From: Propionibacteriaceae bacterium
GTDB taxonomy: Bacteria > Actinomycetota > Actinomycetes > Propionibacteriales > Propionibacteriaceae
Assembly (NCBI GenBank): GCA_030529455.1
Contig: JAUMWV010000008.1
Coordinates: 1-48,860, forward strand
Length of the DNA: 48,860 nucleotides
Direction of reading: 5' to 3'
Positions 1 to 7,777 of this stretch are shown here, in pieces (position 1 is the stretch's first letter; every line of letters starts with the position of its first letter). A program made the translations under genes and the position numbers. A model generated the notes under the pieces. The model was not told the origin of the DNA and ran no database searches. It saw only the letters and a list, made by a program, of their open reading frames with translations.

Positions 1-1
1 C

Positions 2-268
2 CCCACACCGACACCGGACCTCACCCCCACCCCGACACCGAGTACCACGCCGACACCCAGCGCATCCTCGTCACCATCGGTGAAGCCGCCAGCGGCATCG
101 CCGGGCGAATCACCCGCTGGTAAGGGGAAAGGCGCGACCTCACCCGGGTCTGCTCCGGGGGTTCGTCCGCTTCCCCGAACAGGTGCCGCGGCATTCGGGC
201 TGGAAGGGCTGGCGCTTCTTGGATGCCTGTCCGCCGGGATGATCGTCATCTCGTCACGGCGGCGCTGA
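2..268 (+). CDS. C-terminal end of an LPXTG cell-wall-anchored surface protein (partial)
   Basis: Only the last 88 codons are inside the window; the frame is open to the left edge. The visible part is a low-complexity Pro/Thr/Ser stalk (PTPTP-type repeats), then a sortase sorting signal: LPRTG (bases 170-184), a hydrophobic segment of about 20 residues, and a positively charged RRR tail at the stop. Proteins with this ending are secreted, cut between Thr and Gly by sortase and linked to peptidoglycan; the stalk lifts an N-terminal domain off the wall. What that domain does cannot be told from this window. A GTG at base 80 could be taken for a start, but the stalk composition continues upstream in the same frame, so it is internal. 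Confidence 0.85.
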   Translation, partial: PTPTPDLTPTPTPSTTPTPSASSSPSVKPPAASPGESPAGKGKGATSPGSAPGVRPLPRTGAAAFGLEGLALLGCLSAGMIVISSRRR

Positions 269-317
269 ACTCACACTGGCCGGGCGCGCCAGCCAGCGGT
301 GGCCGGAAACCCTCCGG

Positions 318-1118
318 TCACCGGCGCCCCGAGCAGGGCAGGCATTCCACCAGCATCGGGTTGGACAAGACCTCGGCCACGCGGCGCATCTCGTCCAACA
401 CTGAGTCTCGGCGTTCCTCCACGTCGTCCGCCATGAACAGGGACGCGCCCAGCGCAAAACGTTCTTCCAGCGACGCTCGTGGGCTGACCAGCACAGCGAG
501 GCCCAGTACCGCCGGGTTGGTCTCCCCCCGGTCCACGGCATAGCCCTGGTTGCGCGCCTCCTCCAGCTTGGCGAGCAGCCCACTAAGCGTCGAGACCGAC
601 GCCGGAGTCCACTGTGCGAGGCGGCTCGGGTCCCGGTAGCGGTCGGTTACCACGGCTGGGTCCAGCTGGGCCAGCAGGATGTTGCCCACCGCCGTGATCG
701 AAGCCGGGAACCGGTCCCCGATCGTCGCCGACAGACGCAACGGTGCGCGGCCCTCGTGCCGGGCCACGTAGAGCACATCGGTCCCGTCGAGCACGGCCAG
801 CTGCAACAGCTCGTGGCGCAGCACCTCGGATTCCGAACACTGCCGGTAGAACTCACGCACCACGTCGAAAGTGCGTAGATAGGCCCCGCCCAGCTCGACG
901 ACGCGGCGCCCAAGGAAATAGCTGGAATCCCGCCTGGAGATCAGCCCCGCCTCTTCCAGCGCGTTGCACAGGTTGAACGTGGACGACTTCGCGAAGCCAA
1001 GGGCGCGGGCGATATCGGTGAGGCTCATCGCGGCCCCGGTGTCGGCCAGCAGCGTCAGGATCGCCGCTGCCCGGGTCACCGCAGGTGCCCCACCAGAGGA
1101 CGTGGTTCTCGGGCTCAC
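318..1118 (-). CDS. IclR-family transcriptional regulator
   Basis: A 266-residue protein of normal IclR-family length. Residues about 10-75 form the winged helix-turn-helix (around ALGFAKSSTFNLCNALEEAG) and the rest is the GAF-like effector-binding domain with the usual ITAVGNILLAQL-type stretch. The GTG start is chosen because AAGGAG sits 5 bases upstream. It is the last gene of the leftward sugar-acid series, 45 bases after the dehydrogenase gene, with a perfect 8-bp inverted repeat in the gap. IclR proteins bind small acids or sugars and commonly regulate the neighbouring catabolic genes, so it is inferred to control both divergent units of the island, probably through the repeat at 8886-8906. 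The effector is unknown. Confidence 0.88.
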   Translation of the reverse strand: MSPRTTSSGGAPAVTRAAAILTLLADTGAAMSLTDIARALGFAKSSTFNLCNALEEAGLISRRDSSYFLGRRVVELGGAYLRTFDVVREFYRQCSESEVLRHELLQLAVLDGTDVLYVARHEGRAPLRLSATIGDRFPASITAVGNILLAQLDPAVVTDRYRDPSRLAQWTPASVSTLSGLLAKLEEARNQGYAVDRGETNPAVLGLAVLVSPRASLEERFALGASLFMADDVEERRDSVLDEMRRVAEVLSNPMLVECLPCSGRR

Positions 1119-1140
1119 ACCTGCTCCTTCACCGCTCGTC

Positions 1141-1159
1141 GTGCTGGCGCCGCCAGCAC
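1141..1159. repeat. Perfect inverted repeat between dehydrogenase and iclR-type gene
   Basis: GTGCTGGC (1141-1148), GCC, GCCAGCAC (1152-1159): an 8-bp perfect palindrome with a 3-base centre in the 45-base gap. No T-run follows on either strand, so it is not a convincing intrinsic terminator. It may be an RNA hairpin that lowers read-through into the regulator gene, or an operator. Confidence 0.5.
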
Positions 1160-1163
1160 AGAC

Positions 1164-2171
1164 TCAGTCTAGTGCCACCAGCACCTTGAGCGAGCTCACC
1201 GGGTCGGCAGCACAGTCGAAGGCCTCAACCAGTTGGGACAGCGGGAACTCATGGGTCACCACCTGCTCCAGTTCGGGGTGCCGGTCGAGTAGCGTGATCG
1301 CCTCGTCGAGTTCCTCGTTGAAGCGGAACGAGCCCAGGTAGCGCAGCTCGCGGGTGGTCAGGGCAGCAACGTCGACCGGCTGCGACCCGCCCGGCAGGAT
1401 GCCGAGCTGCACCATCAACCCGCCCCTGACCAGGGAGTTCAGGCACGGGGACAGCGCCGCGGGGGCACCAGAGGCCTCGAATACCACGTCGTAGTGTTCC
1501 GTCGGCAGCTCATCCCGGCCGACCACCACCCCGTGCGGGACGCCGAACGCCCGCGCCCGGTCCACCGCCTCCGGCAAGATGTCGCTGACCGTGACCTCGG
1601 CCCCCTTGATGAGGGCCGCTAGCGCCGTCAGGACGCCGATCGGCCCGGCACCGCTGACCAGGACGCGCCGTCCGGCCAGGTCACCGGCGATCTGGATCGC
1701 GTGCAGACCGACCGCCAGCGGCTCGGCCAGCGCCGCCCTCCGCAACGGCAGGCCCTCGGGCAGCACCCGGATGCGTTCGGCGTCCATCACGAAGAGTTCG
1801 CTCATCGCCCCCTGCTCGTGCGGCATGGTGGCGGCGCTGCCGAGATAGCGGCCATTCGGCCAGATGTTGGGCCGGTCCTCCAGGCCCGGCAGCGGGGTCC
1901 CCGGGGTCGCCGGGTGCACCGTGACCGGGGTGCCGGGCGCCAAACCGCCCTCCCGGTCGTCGCGGACCACCGTCCCGGCCAGTTCGTGCCCCGGCACCAG
2001 CGGCTCCCGCAGCACGAAGGCCCCCACCATGCCCTTGGCGTAGTAACTGAGGTCGGAGCCGCATACCCCGACGTGGCTGACCCGCAGGAGGACCTGCCCC
2101 GGGCCGGGAATGGGGTCGGGCACCTCGACGACCTTGAGATCGTGTGCGCCCTCGATCAGTGCTGCCTTCAT
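1164..2171 (-). CDS. Medium-chain dehydrogenase, L-idonate/polyol dehydrogenase type, without structural zinc cysteines
   Basis: A 335-residue MDR protein. The GroES-like domain has the catalytic-zinc residues (Cys37 in GVCGSD, His62-Glu63 in PGHE), and the Rossmann domain carries VSGAGPIGVL. Best family resemblance is to L-idonate 5-dehydrogenases and sorbitol-type enzymes, which oxidise a sugar acid or polyol with NAD(P). Unusual: the loop at residues 88-104, where relatives carry the four-Cys structural zinc site, reads PGTPLPGLEDRPNIW and has no Cys. ATG start with GGAGG 6 bases upstream. It lies between the SDR gene and the IclR gene; together with the SDR it could interconvert idonate, 5-ketogluconate and gluconate (inference). 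Exact substrate unknown. Confidence 0.82.
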   Translation of the reverse strand: MKAALIEGAHDLKVVEVPDPIPGPGQVLLRVSHVGVCGSDLSYYAKGMVGAFVLREPLVPGHELAGTVVRDDREGGLAPGTPVTVHPATPGTPLPGLEDRPNIWPNGRYLGSAATMPHEQGAMSELFVMDAERIRVLPEGLPLRRAALAEPLAVGLHAIQIAGDLAGRRVLVSGAGPIGVLTALAALIKGAEVTVSDILPEAVDRARAFGVPHGVVVGRDELPTEHYDVVFEASGAPAALSPCLNSLVRGGLMVQLGILPGGSQPVDVAALTTRELRYLGSFRFNEELDEAITLLDRHPELEQVVTHEFPLSQLVEAFDCAADPVSSLKVLVALD

Positions 2172-2225
2172 GATGTCCTCCTGCGGGTCTCGTCGCGAAC
2201 GGATGAATGAACGAAAAGGGTGGGC

Positions 2226-2990
2226 TCAGACCACGGCAGACATGCCGCCATCGACAAAGATGATCTGGCCGTTGACGAACCGGGAGGCGTCCGAGGCCAG
2301 GAACACGCAGGCGCCGACGAGGTCCTCAACCTCTCCCCAGCGGCCAGCAGGGGTCCGGGAACACACCCATTCGCTGAAGGCCTGGTCCGAGACCAGCGCC
2401 TCGGTCAGTTCGGTGGCAAAGTATCCCGGGGCCACGGCGTTGCACTGGATGCCGTGACCAGCGAGATCAGCACACAACCCCCTAGTCAGCATCACGATCC
2501 CGCCCTTGGAGGTCGAATACGGGGTGATGGAGGGACGCGCCAGCTGGCTCTGAATCGACCCGATGTTGATGATCTTGCCGCTGCCCCGGGCCATCATGCC
2601 GGGCGCCACCGCCTGCGACATCAGGAAGGCGCTGGTGAGGTTGGTGTTGATGATGAGATTCCACTGCTCCAGCGTGAAATCGGTCAGGGGGCCGCGCAGC
2701 TGCACCCCGGCGTTGTTGACCAGGATGTCGGGGGTTCCGAGGCGTTCGGTCAGCGCTTGGATGCCCGAGCGCACCGCTTCCGGGTCGGTGAGGTCGAAGG
2801 CCACCGTCTCAACAGTGTGCCCCCGCTCGGCGAGCTGCTCCCGGGCCTTCGCCAGCGTCTGCTCGTTGCGCCCATGCAGGACGACGCTGGCTCCCGCATC
2901 GGCCAGCCCCGACGCGAGCACCAGGCCGATGCCCCGGCTCGACCCGGTGACCAGGGCCACCTTCCCGTGCAGATCAAACAAATCCGTCAT
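2226..2990 (-). CDS. SDR-family oxidoreductase, gluconate 5-dehydrogenase-like
   Basis: A classical short-chain dehydrogenase of 254 residues. Near the N-terminus is the cofactor motif TGSSRGIG, in the middle NNAG, and the catalytic Ser...Tyr-x-x-x-Lys ends in YSTSKGG. The C-terminus (FVNGQIIFVDGG) is typical of the gluconate 5-dehydrogenase/3-oxoacyl-ACP reductase group. The ATG at 2990 was chosen over an in-frame start at 3071 because the protein then begins at its normal place (MTDLFDLHGK) and GGAGG precedes it. In this neighbourhood reduction of 5-ketogluconate or a related keto-sugar acid is the likeliest role. SDR sequences alone do not fix the substrate. Confidence 0.85.
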   Translation of the reverse strand: MTDLFDLHGKVALVTGSSRGIGLVLASGLADAGASVVLHGRNEQTLAKAREQLAERGHTVETVAFDLTDPEAVRSGIQALTERLGTPDILVNNAGVQLRGPLTDFTLEQWNLIINTNLTSAFLMSQAVAPGMMARGSGKIINIGSIQSQLARPSITPYSTSKGGIVMLTRGLCADLAGHGIQCNAVAPGYFATELTEALVSDQAFSEWVCSRTPAGRWGEVEDLVGACVFLASDASRFVNGQIIFVDGGMSAVV

Positions 2991-3039
2991 GTGTCCTCCA
3001 CTCCTCGACATAGCTCCCGCCCGGTGGCGGGCCGCCCGG

Positions 3040-3071
3040 GTGGGTGCGGGACGCCAGCGCCCCGCACCCAC
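3040..3071. repeat. Stem-loop after the binding-protein gene
   Basis: GTGGGTGCGGG (3040-3050) pairs perfectly with CCCGCACCCAC (3061-3071) around a 10-base loop. It lies in the gap after the solute-binding-protein gene and before the SDR gene on the same strand. No T-run follows, so it looks like an intra-operon hairpin that stabilises the 3' end of the binding-protein message or partly terminates transcription, as is common after such genes. Confidence 0.6.
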
Positions 3072-3079
3072 GTTTGGGC

Positions 3080-4249
3080 TTACTTGCCCCAGTTCTTCTT
3101 GTAGATGTCCCGGTAACCGGAATCGGGATCGAAGACGCCCTTCTCGGGGGCGTTGCTCGCGACGATCAGGCCGGGCTTGGCGACGAAGCTCGACGCCTGC
3201 TCCCCCGCCATGGCGCGGTTCAGCTCGTCCACCAGCTGCCAGCCCTGCAGGTACACCGGCTCGGCGACGGTCGCCGACTGGTAGTCGCGGTTGCGGATCC
3301 GCTGGAACTCGGCTGCGTCACCATCGCCCGCGGCGACGGCCTTCGGCGGGCCCTCGCCCTTCAGGCCAGCGGCACGCAGCGCGGCCTGCGCCCCACCGAA
3401 GTAGTTGCCGTTGATGCCCACCAGGTAGGTCAGCTTGTCACCGAACTGCTGCAGCTGCGCGGCGACCAGGGACGGCATCCGGGAGTCGGCCTCGGCGATC
3501 GGGCTGTTCTCGTAGGCCAGCACCGAACAGCCGCTGCACTTCTCAATGTAGGCCTTCATCGCGTCGGACTTGGCGACCGCGATGTCGTACTGCCGGTCGG
3601 TGTAGAGAGCGACCCCGGCGGTGCCCTTCGAGTCGGCGACCACGAAGGCGGCCGCGAGCGTCGAGACCTCGATCGCGTCGGTGGTCACGTTGGTGAACAC
3701 GCCGAACTCGGGCATCGGGCCCGCCTTCGGCCCGCCGTGCCAGGCGACGATCGGAATCTTGGCGTCCGCCGCCTTCTTGATCGTCGAGGCCTGCTCCTTG
3801 GAGTCGAAACCGCCCAGCACGATGCCCGCCGGGTTCAGCGCGATGGCCTGGCTGAGGGCCTCGGTGCGTCCCTGCACCGACCCCTTGCCGTCCAGGATCG
3901 TCGCGTTCCAGCCGATGGCCTGGGCGGCCTCCTTGACTCCCTCGCCCACGGCGTTGATACCGCCGTTGGTCAGGTCGGCGCCGACATAGGCGATCACCGC
4001 GCCGTCCTTCTGCGCCTTCGGGCCGCCCTCGGGCGGGGCGAAACCGGCGCCCTTGCCCAGGGCCGCATCGACGATGGCCTGAGACTTGGTGACGATCTCG
4101 GGATCGGGGGCGACCGAGGCCCCAGCCGAGGACGCCGCGGTCTGGGCGCCGGATGAGCCGCCTCCGCCAACCGAACCGGAGGAGCAGGCCGCGAGCGCCA
4201 GCGCCAGTATCCCGACGCCTGCTGCGAGCCGTTTACGGACGAACATCAT
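3080..4249 (-). CDS. Sugar ABC transporter substrate-binding lipoprotein (RbsB-like)
   Basis: A 389-residue exported lipoprotein. The N-terminus is a short basic stretch and hydrophobic core ending in lipobox LAAC (Cys22), then a Gly/Ser-rich linker. The mature part is a type I periplasmic-binding-protein fold of the ribose/xylose class (AVIAYVGADLTNGG, later GIVLGGFDSKEQA and GVFTNVTTDA). It captures the sugar or sugar acid outside the membrane and passes it to the permease. AAAGGGG precedes two consecutive ATG codons; either could start translation. The permease stop codon overlaps the start (ATGATG), so the two are translationally coupled. The ligand is not evident; the flanking genes suggest an aldonic or keto-aldonic acid or its lactone. 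Confidence 0.87.
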   Translation of the reverse strand: MMFVRKRLAAGVGILALALAACSSGSVGGGGSSGAQTAASSAGASVAPDPEIVTKSQAIVDAALGKGAGFAPPEGGPKAQKDGAVIAYVGADLTNGGINAVGEGVKEAAQAIGWNATILDGKGSVQGRTEALSQAIALNPAGIVLGGFDSKEQASTIKKAADAKIPIVAWHGGPKAGPMPEFGVFTNVTTDAIEVSTLAAAFVVADSKGTAGVALYTDRQYDIAVAKSDAMKAYIEKCSGCSVLAYENSPIAEADSRMPSLVAAQLQQFGDKLTYLVGINGNYFGGAQAALRAAGLKGEGPPKAVAAGDGDAAEFQRIRNRDYQSATVAEPVYLQGWQLVDELNRAMAGEQASSFVAKPGLIVASNAPEKGVFDPDSGYRDIYKKNWGK

Positions 4250-5382
4250 TGTCCCCTTTCGTCTGCGGATGGGGGGTCCGAGACGGAACTCTCGTCCCCC
4301 GGTGGTGTGGTCGTTTCTGGCTTCGCCGCGGGTGCGGCGTCGCCGGTCTGGGTGAACTTGCTGTCAGCCCGAGCCAGGCGCTGACGAGAGGCCATCGAAG
4401 CGATCGTGATGGCCGCGATCAGGGTGAGCCCGTTGAAGAGCGGCTCCAGGAAGTAGCGGCCCGGCAGCAGCTGCTGCAGGCCGGAGATGCCGACCGTGGT
4501 GATGAACACACCGAGCACGGTGCCCAGCGCGTTCACCCGGCCGGGTTTGATGGTGGTCGAGCCGAGGAAGGCCGCCGCCAGCGCCGGCATGAGGAAGTCG
4601 GGACCGATGTTGGCCTGCGCGATACCGGCCTGGCGGGCCGCCAGCAGAATCCCAGCGAAGGCCGCCAGGACGCCCGACGAGGTCATCGCCATGGCCACGC
4701 AGGTCCGCCGCGGAATGCCGGTGAGGCGGGCCGCCGCCGGGTTCGCACCGACCGCGTAGAGATAGCGGCCCACCGGCAGGAACTCCAGGACGGCCCACAT
4801 GAGCGCCGCGAGCAGGATGGCCACGATGAACGGGCCGGGCACCGGGCCGAGCGTCCAGGTCGCCAGGGAATCGAAGGCGATCGCCCGCGCCCCGTCGGCG
4901 TCGGTGACCTGCTGGCCGCCGGTGTACCACATGGTGATGGCGAAGATCACCTGGCCGGTCGCCAGCGTCGCGATGAAGGCATCGACCTGGGCGAGTTCCA
5001 CCAGCAGGGCGTTGAACAACCCGATCAGCGCGCCGCCGACCAGGCACAGCACAATGACGAGGCGGTAGTCCAGGCCGTTGATCTGCCACGACAGCGCCAT
5101 CACCTGCCACAGCCCGGCGGCATAGCCGGCGCTGAGGTCGATCTTTCCGGTCACCATGGGGATCGTCACGGCGAGCGCGATAATCATGAGCGGGGCCTTC
5201 GCCGAGGCCAGCAACTGGAAGTTGAGCAGCGTCGGGAAGGTGTCAGGTTTGGCGAGCGCGAAGATCGCCACGAGGACCACCGCGAGGATCACCATGCCGT
5301 AGATGGTGAGGAAGCGGCGGCCGAAGCCTACCGACCGGCCTGGCTCCAGGGCGGTCGATTTGATGGATGTATTCATAGACAT
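4246..5382 (-). CDS. Sugar ABC transporter permease (RbsC-like)
   Basis: A 378-residue polytopic membrane protein of the BPD_transp_2 family. It has about nine to ten hydrophobic segments, with recognisable KIDLSAGYAAGL and YAVGANPAAARLTGI stretches; the latter is the conserved cytoplasmic loop contacting the ATPase. The C-terminus has a hydrophilic Thr/Pro/Ser/Asp-rich tail after the last helix, longer than in most RbsC proteins. The stop of the ATPase gene forms part of its ribosome site (TGAGG, 7 bases before the ATG), so it is coupled to that gene. It forms the membrane channel of the uptake system with its two neighbours. Confidence 0.87.
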   Translation of the reverse strand: MSMNTSIKSTALEPGRSVGFGRRFLTIYGMVILAVVLVAIFALAKPDTFPTLLNFQLLASAKAPLMIIALAVTIPMVTGKIDLSAGYAAGLWQVMALSWQINGLDYRLVIVLCLVGGALIGLFNALLVELAQVDAFIATLATGQVIFAITMWYTGGQQVTDADGARAIAFDSLATWTLGPVPGPFIVAILLAALMWAVLEFLPVGRYLYAVGANPAAARLTGIPRRTCVAMAMTSSGVLAAFAGILLAARQAGIAQANIGPDFLMPALAAAFLGSTTIKPGRVNALGTVLGVFITTVGISGLQQLLPGRYFLEPLFNGLTLIAAITIASMASRQRLARADSKFTQTGDAAPAAKPETTTPPGDESSVSDPPSADERGQ

Positions 5383-5391
5383 GTGCGAGCC

Positions 5392-6885
5392 TCACTTGCC
5401 AGATGACGTGTCGGGAGTGGCCAGCCCTGACGCGGCGGCCATGAGGGTGGCGATGCTGAGGTGTTCGGCATCCACCTCGGTGCGGGGACGCCCCCGCTCG
5501 AAGACGATCGCGCGGTGACAGATCGCGGTGGCTTCCTCCAGGTCGGTGGTGACGACGACGATCGCGGTACCGGCGTCCGCGGCCTGCCGCAGCAGCTGGT
5601 AGATCTCGGCCTTGGCCCCGACGTCCACCCCCATGGTGGGCTCCTCCAGCACCACCAGGTCGTAGTCGAGGCTGAGCCAGCGCGCCAGCACCACCTTCTG
5701 CTGGTTGCCGCCCGAGAGCGTGTCGGCGGCGAGTTCCGGGTCGGGCGGGGAGACCGAATAGGCGGAGGTGATCTCCGTAGCCCGGGCCCGTTCGGGAGCC
5801 ATGAGGTTGGGCTGGAACCACTGGAAACCCCACAGGCTGGGGTTGAGGAAGAGGTTCTCCCGCACCGGCATTCCCGGAGCCAGCGACTCGGCCTCCCGGT
5901 TCGAGGTGACGAAGGCGATCCGGTGGCCGATGGCGTCCCGCACCGAACGGAACGACACCGGTTCGCCGTTGAGCTCCATGGTGCCCCCGGTGACCCGGTC
6001 CACTCCGGCGATCGCGCGTCCGGCCGGGCCCTGGCCCGCGCCCCGCAGGCCGCACAGGCCGACGATCTCGCCCGCACGGACGCTCAGGTCGATCGGTCCG
6101 ACCTCGCCCACCCGCAGCCCGGCCAGCTTGAGCCGGACCTCGTCCCGCGGCTTGGCGAACTTCACCGCGAAGGTCTCCTTGCCGACGATGAGGTTGACCA
6201 GTTCCTTGTGCGGCAGGTCCTTGACGATCCGGTCGCCGACCTTGACGCCGTTGCGCAGGATCACCGCCCGGTCGGCGATGGCGTAGATCTCGTCCAGCCG
6301 GTGCGAGACGTAGATCATGCCGGTGCCGCCGTCCTTCAGCCGCCGCAGCACCTCGAAGAGCCGTTCCACGTCGTGATGCGGCAGGGACGCGGTGGGCTCG
6401 TCGAGGACCAGCAGCTTCGGGTCGCCGACCAGCGCGCGTGCGATCGCCAGCAGCGAGCGCTCGGTGCGCGGCAGGTCGAACACCCTGGTTTGCGGGTCCA
6501 CGCCGCCACCGACCAGGTCGAGCACCCGCTCGGCCTGCTCATTCGCCGCTTTCCAGTCGATGAACGGGCCGCGCTTGGGGAATCCCATGCCGAGCGCGAT
6601 GTTCTCGGCGACGGTCATCCACTCGATCAGGCCGAGCGTCTGGTGGATGAACGAGACATCCTTGGCCCGCACCTCGTCGATGGGACGCCCCAACACCCGC
6701 ATGGTGCCCGCGTCGGGTTTGTAGACCCCGGCGAGCATCTTGATGACGGTCGACTTCCCAGCCCCGTTCTCGCCCATGAGGGCGACCACTTCACCGGCGT
6801 GGACGTCGAAGGACACGTCCTGCACGGCCTGCGTGGCGAAGAACGCCTTGCGCAGTCCGCGCACCTCCAGCAGCGCGGCGCTCAT
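5392..6885 (-). CDS. Sugar ABC transporter ATP-binding protein, two fused domains (RbsA-like)
   Basis: A 497-residue protein with two ABC domains, the normal size for RbsA/MglA-type ATPases. Domain 1 has Walker A GENGAGKST and Walker B LLVLDEPT, but a poor signature (LPRTE instead of LSGGQ). Domain 2 has a degenerate Walker A (GLRGAGQGPAG) and a good signature LSGGNQQK followed by LVVLEEPT. Such asymmetry is usual in this class, though the degenerate first signature is stronger than normal. GGAG lies just before the ATG. The start overlaps the lactonase stop (ATGA). It powers import with the RbsC- and RbsB-like neighbours. Confidence 0.87.
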   Translation of the reverse strand: MSAALLEVRGLRKAFFATQAVQDVSFDVHAGEVVALMGENGAGKSTVIKMLAGVYKPDAGTMRVLGRPIDEVRAKDVSFIHQTLGLIEWMTVAENIALGMGFPKRGPFIDWKAANEQAERVLDLVGGGVDPQTRVFDLPRTERSLLAIARALVGDPKLLVLDEPTASLPHHDVERLFEVLRRLKDGGTGMIYVSHRLDEIYAIADRAVILRNGVKVGDRIVKDLPHKELVNLIVGKETFAVKFAKPRDEVRLKLAGLRVGEVGPIDLSVRAGEIVGLCGLRGAGQGPAGRAIAGVDRVTGGTMELNGEPVSFRSVRDAIGHRIAFVTSNREAESLAPGMPVRENLFLNPSLWGFQWFQPNLMAPERARATEITSAYSVSPPDPELAADTLSGGNQQKVVLARWLSLDYDLVVLEEPTMGVDVGAKAEIYQLLRQAADAGTAIVVVTTDLEEATAICHRAIVFERGRPRTEVDAEHLSIATLMAAASGLATPDTSSGK

Positions 6886-7766
6886 CGCGAGCTCCAGGGC
6901 GTGGCGGCGGAGGTGAAGGTCTGAATCCGGTAGACGCTCGTGGAGGCCGCGACGAACAGCTGCGTCCCGTCCTGTCCACCGAAGCAGAGGTTCCCGACGA
7001 GTTCAGGCATCGGAATGGTCTCCAGCCAGGTCCCGTCCGGGGCGATCACCGTGACGTTGCTGCCGTGGCTCGTCCAGACCCGGCCCTCGGCGTCCACCCG
7101 GAACCCGTCGGCGAGGCCCTCGGTCATGACCGCGAAGACCCGGCCGTTCTTGCAGGCCCGGCCCTCGACGACGTCGTAGGCGCGGATGTGCCGGTTGCCG
7201 AGCCCCTCGGGGTGCAGCGCGGCCGAGGTGTCGGCCACGTACAGCGTCCGGCCGTCGGGGGCGAAGGCCAGCCCGTTGGGCTCCTCCACGTCGGTCACCA
7301 CGGCCCGCAGCTCCCCCGTGCTGGGGTCGAAGCGGAACACGTAGTGATCGTGGTATTCCCGCTCACCGGGGTGGCCTTCGTGGGCCTGGATGATGCCGTA
7401 GGGCGGATCGGTGAACCAGATCGCGCCGTCCAGGCCCACGACCAGGTCGTTGGGTGAGTTCAGGCGGGCCTGCCCGTACCGGTCGACCACCGGGGTCACC
7501 GATCCGTCGGCGTGCAGCTCCTCGACGGCCCGGCGGCCGTGGGAGCACTGGTACACCCGGCCGTCGGGGCCGACCGTGCGGCCGTTGCTGAACTCGGCGT
7601 CCTCGGCGAAGACCTCGAACCCGTCCTGCCTGTCCCAGCGCAAGATCCGGTTCGCCGGGATGTCCGACACCAGCAGGCCCCATGGCGTCCAGGCCGGGCC
7701 TTCCAGCCAGGTCCCGCCGGTGGCGAGCCGGGCCACCCCGGCTTCTGCGTCCCAAAGAGTCGTCAT
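6882..7766 (-). CDS. SMP-30/gluconolactonase-family lactonase
   Basis: 294 residues forming a six-bladed propeller of the SMP-30/regucalcin type. Seen are the N-terminal LEGPAW motif (metal-binding Glu), NSPNDLVVGLDGAIWFTDP (metal-site Asn/Asp), EEPNGLAFAPDG and YVADTSA. These enzymes hydrolyse sugar lactones to aldonic acids with a divalent metal. The start at 7766 is chosen because the family alignment begins there; the upstream in-frame extension runs through the coding strand of the preceding dehydrogenase gene. GAGGG overlapping the stop of that gene serves as ribosome site. In the island it would open a lactone produced or imported upstream. Confidence 0.87.
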   Translation of the reverse strand: MTTLWDAEAGVARLATGGTWLEGPAWTPWGLLVSDIPANRILRWDRQDGFEVFAEDAEFSNGRTVGPDGRVYQCSHGRRAVEELHADGSVTPVVDRYGQARLNSPNDLVVGLDGAIWFTDPPYGIIQAHEGHPGEREYHDHYVFRFDPSTGELRAVVTDVEEPNGLAFAPDGRTLYVADTSAALHPEGLGNRHIRAYDVVEGRACKNGRVFAVMTEGLADGFRVDAEGRVWTSHGSNVTVIAPDGTWLETIPMPELVGNLCFGGQDGTQLFVAASTSVYRIQTFTSAATPWSSR

Positions 7767-7777
7767 CGGAGTGGCCC

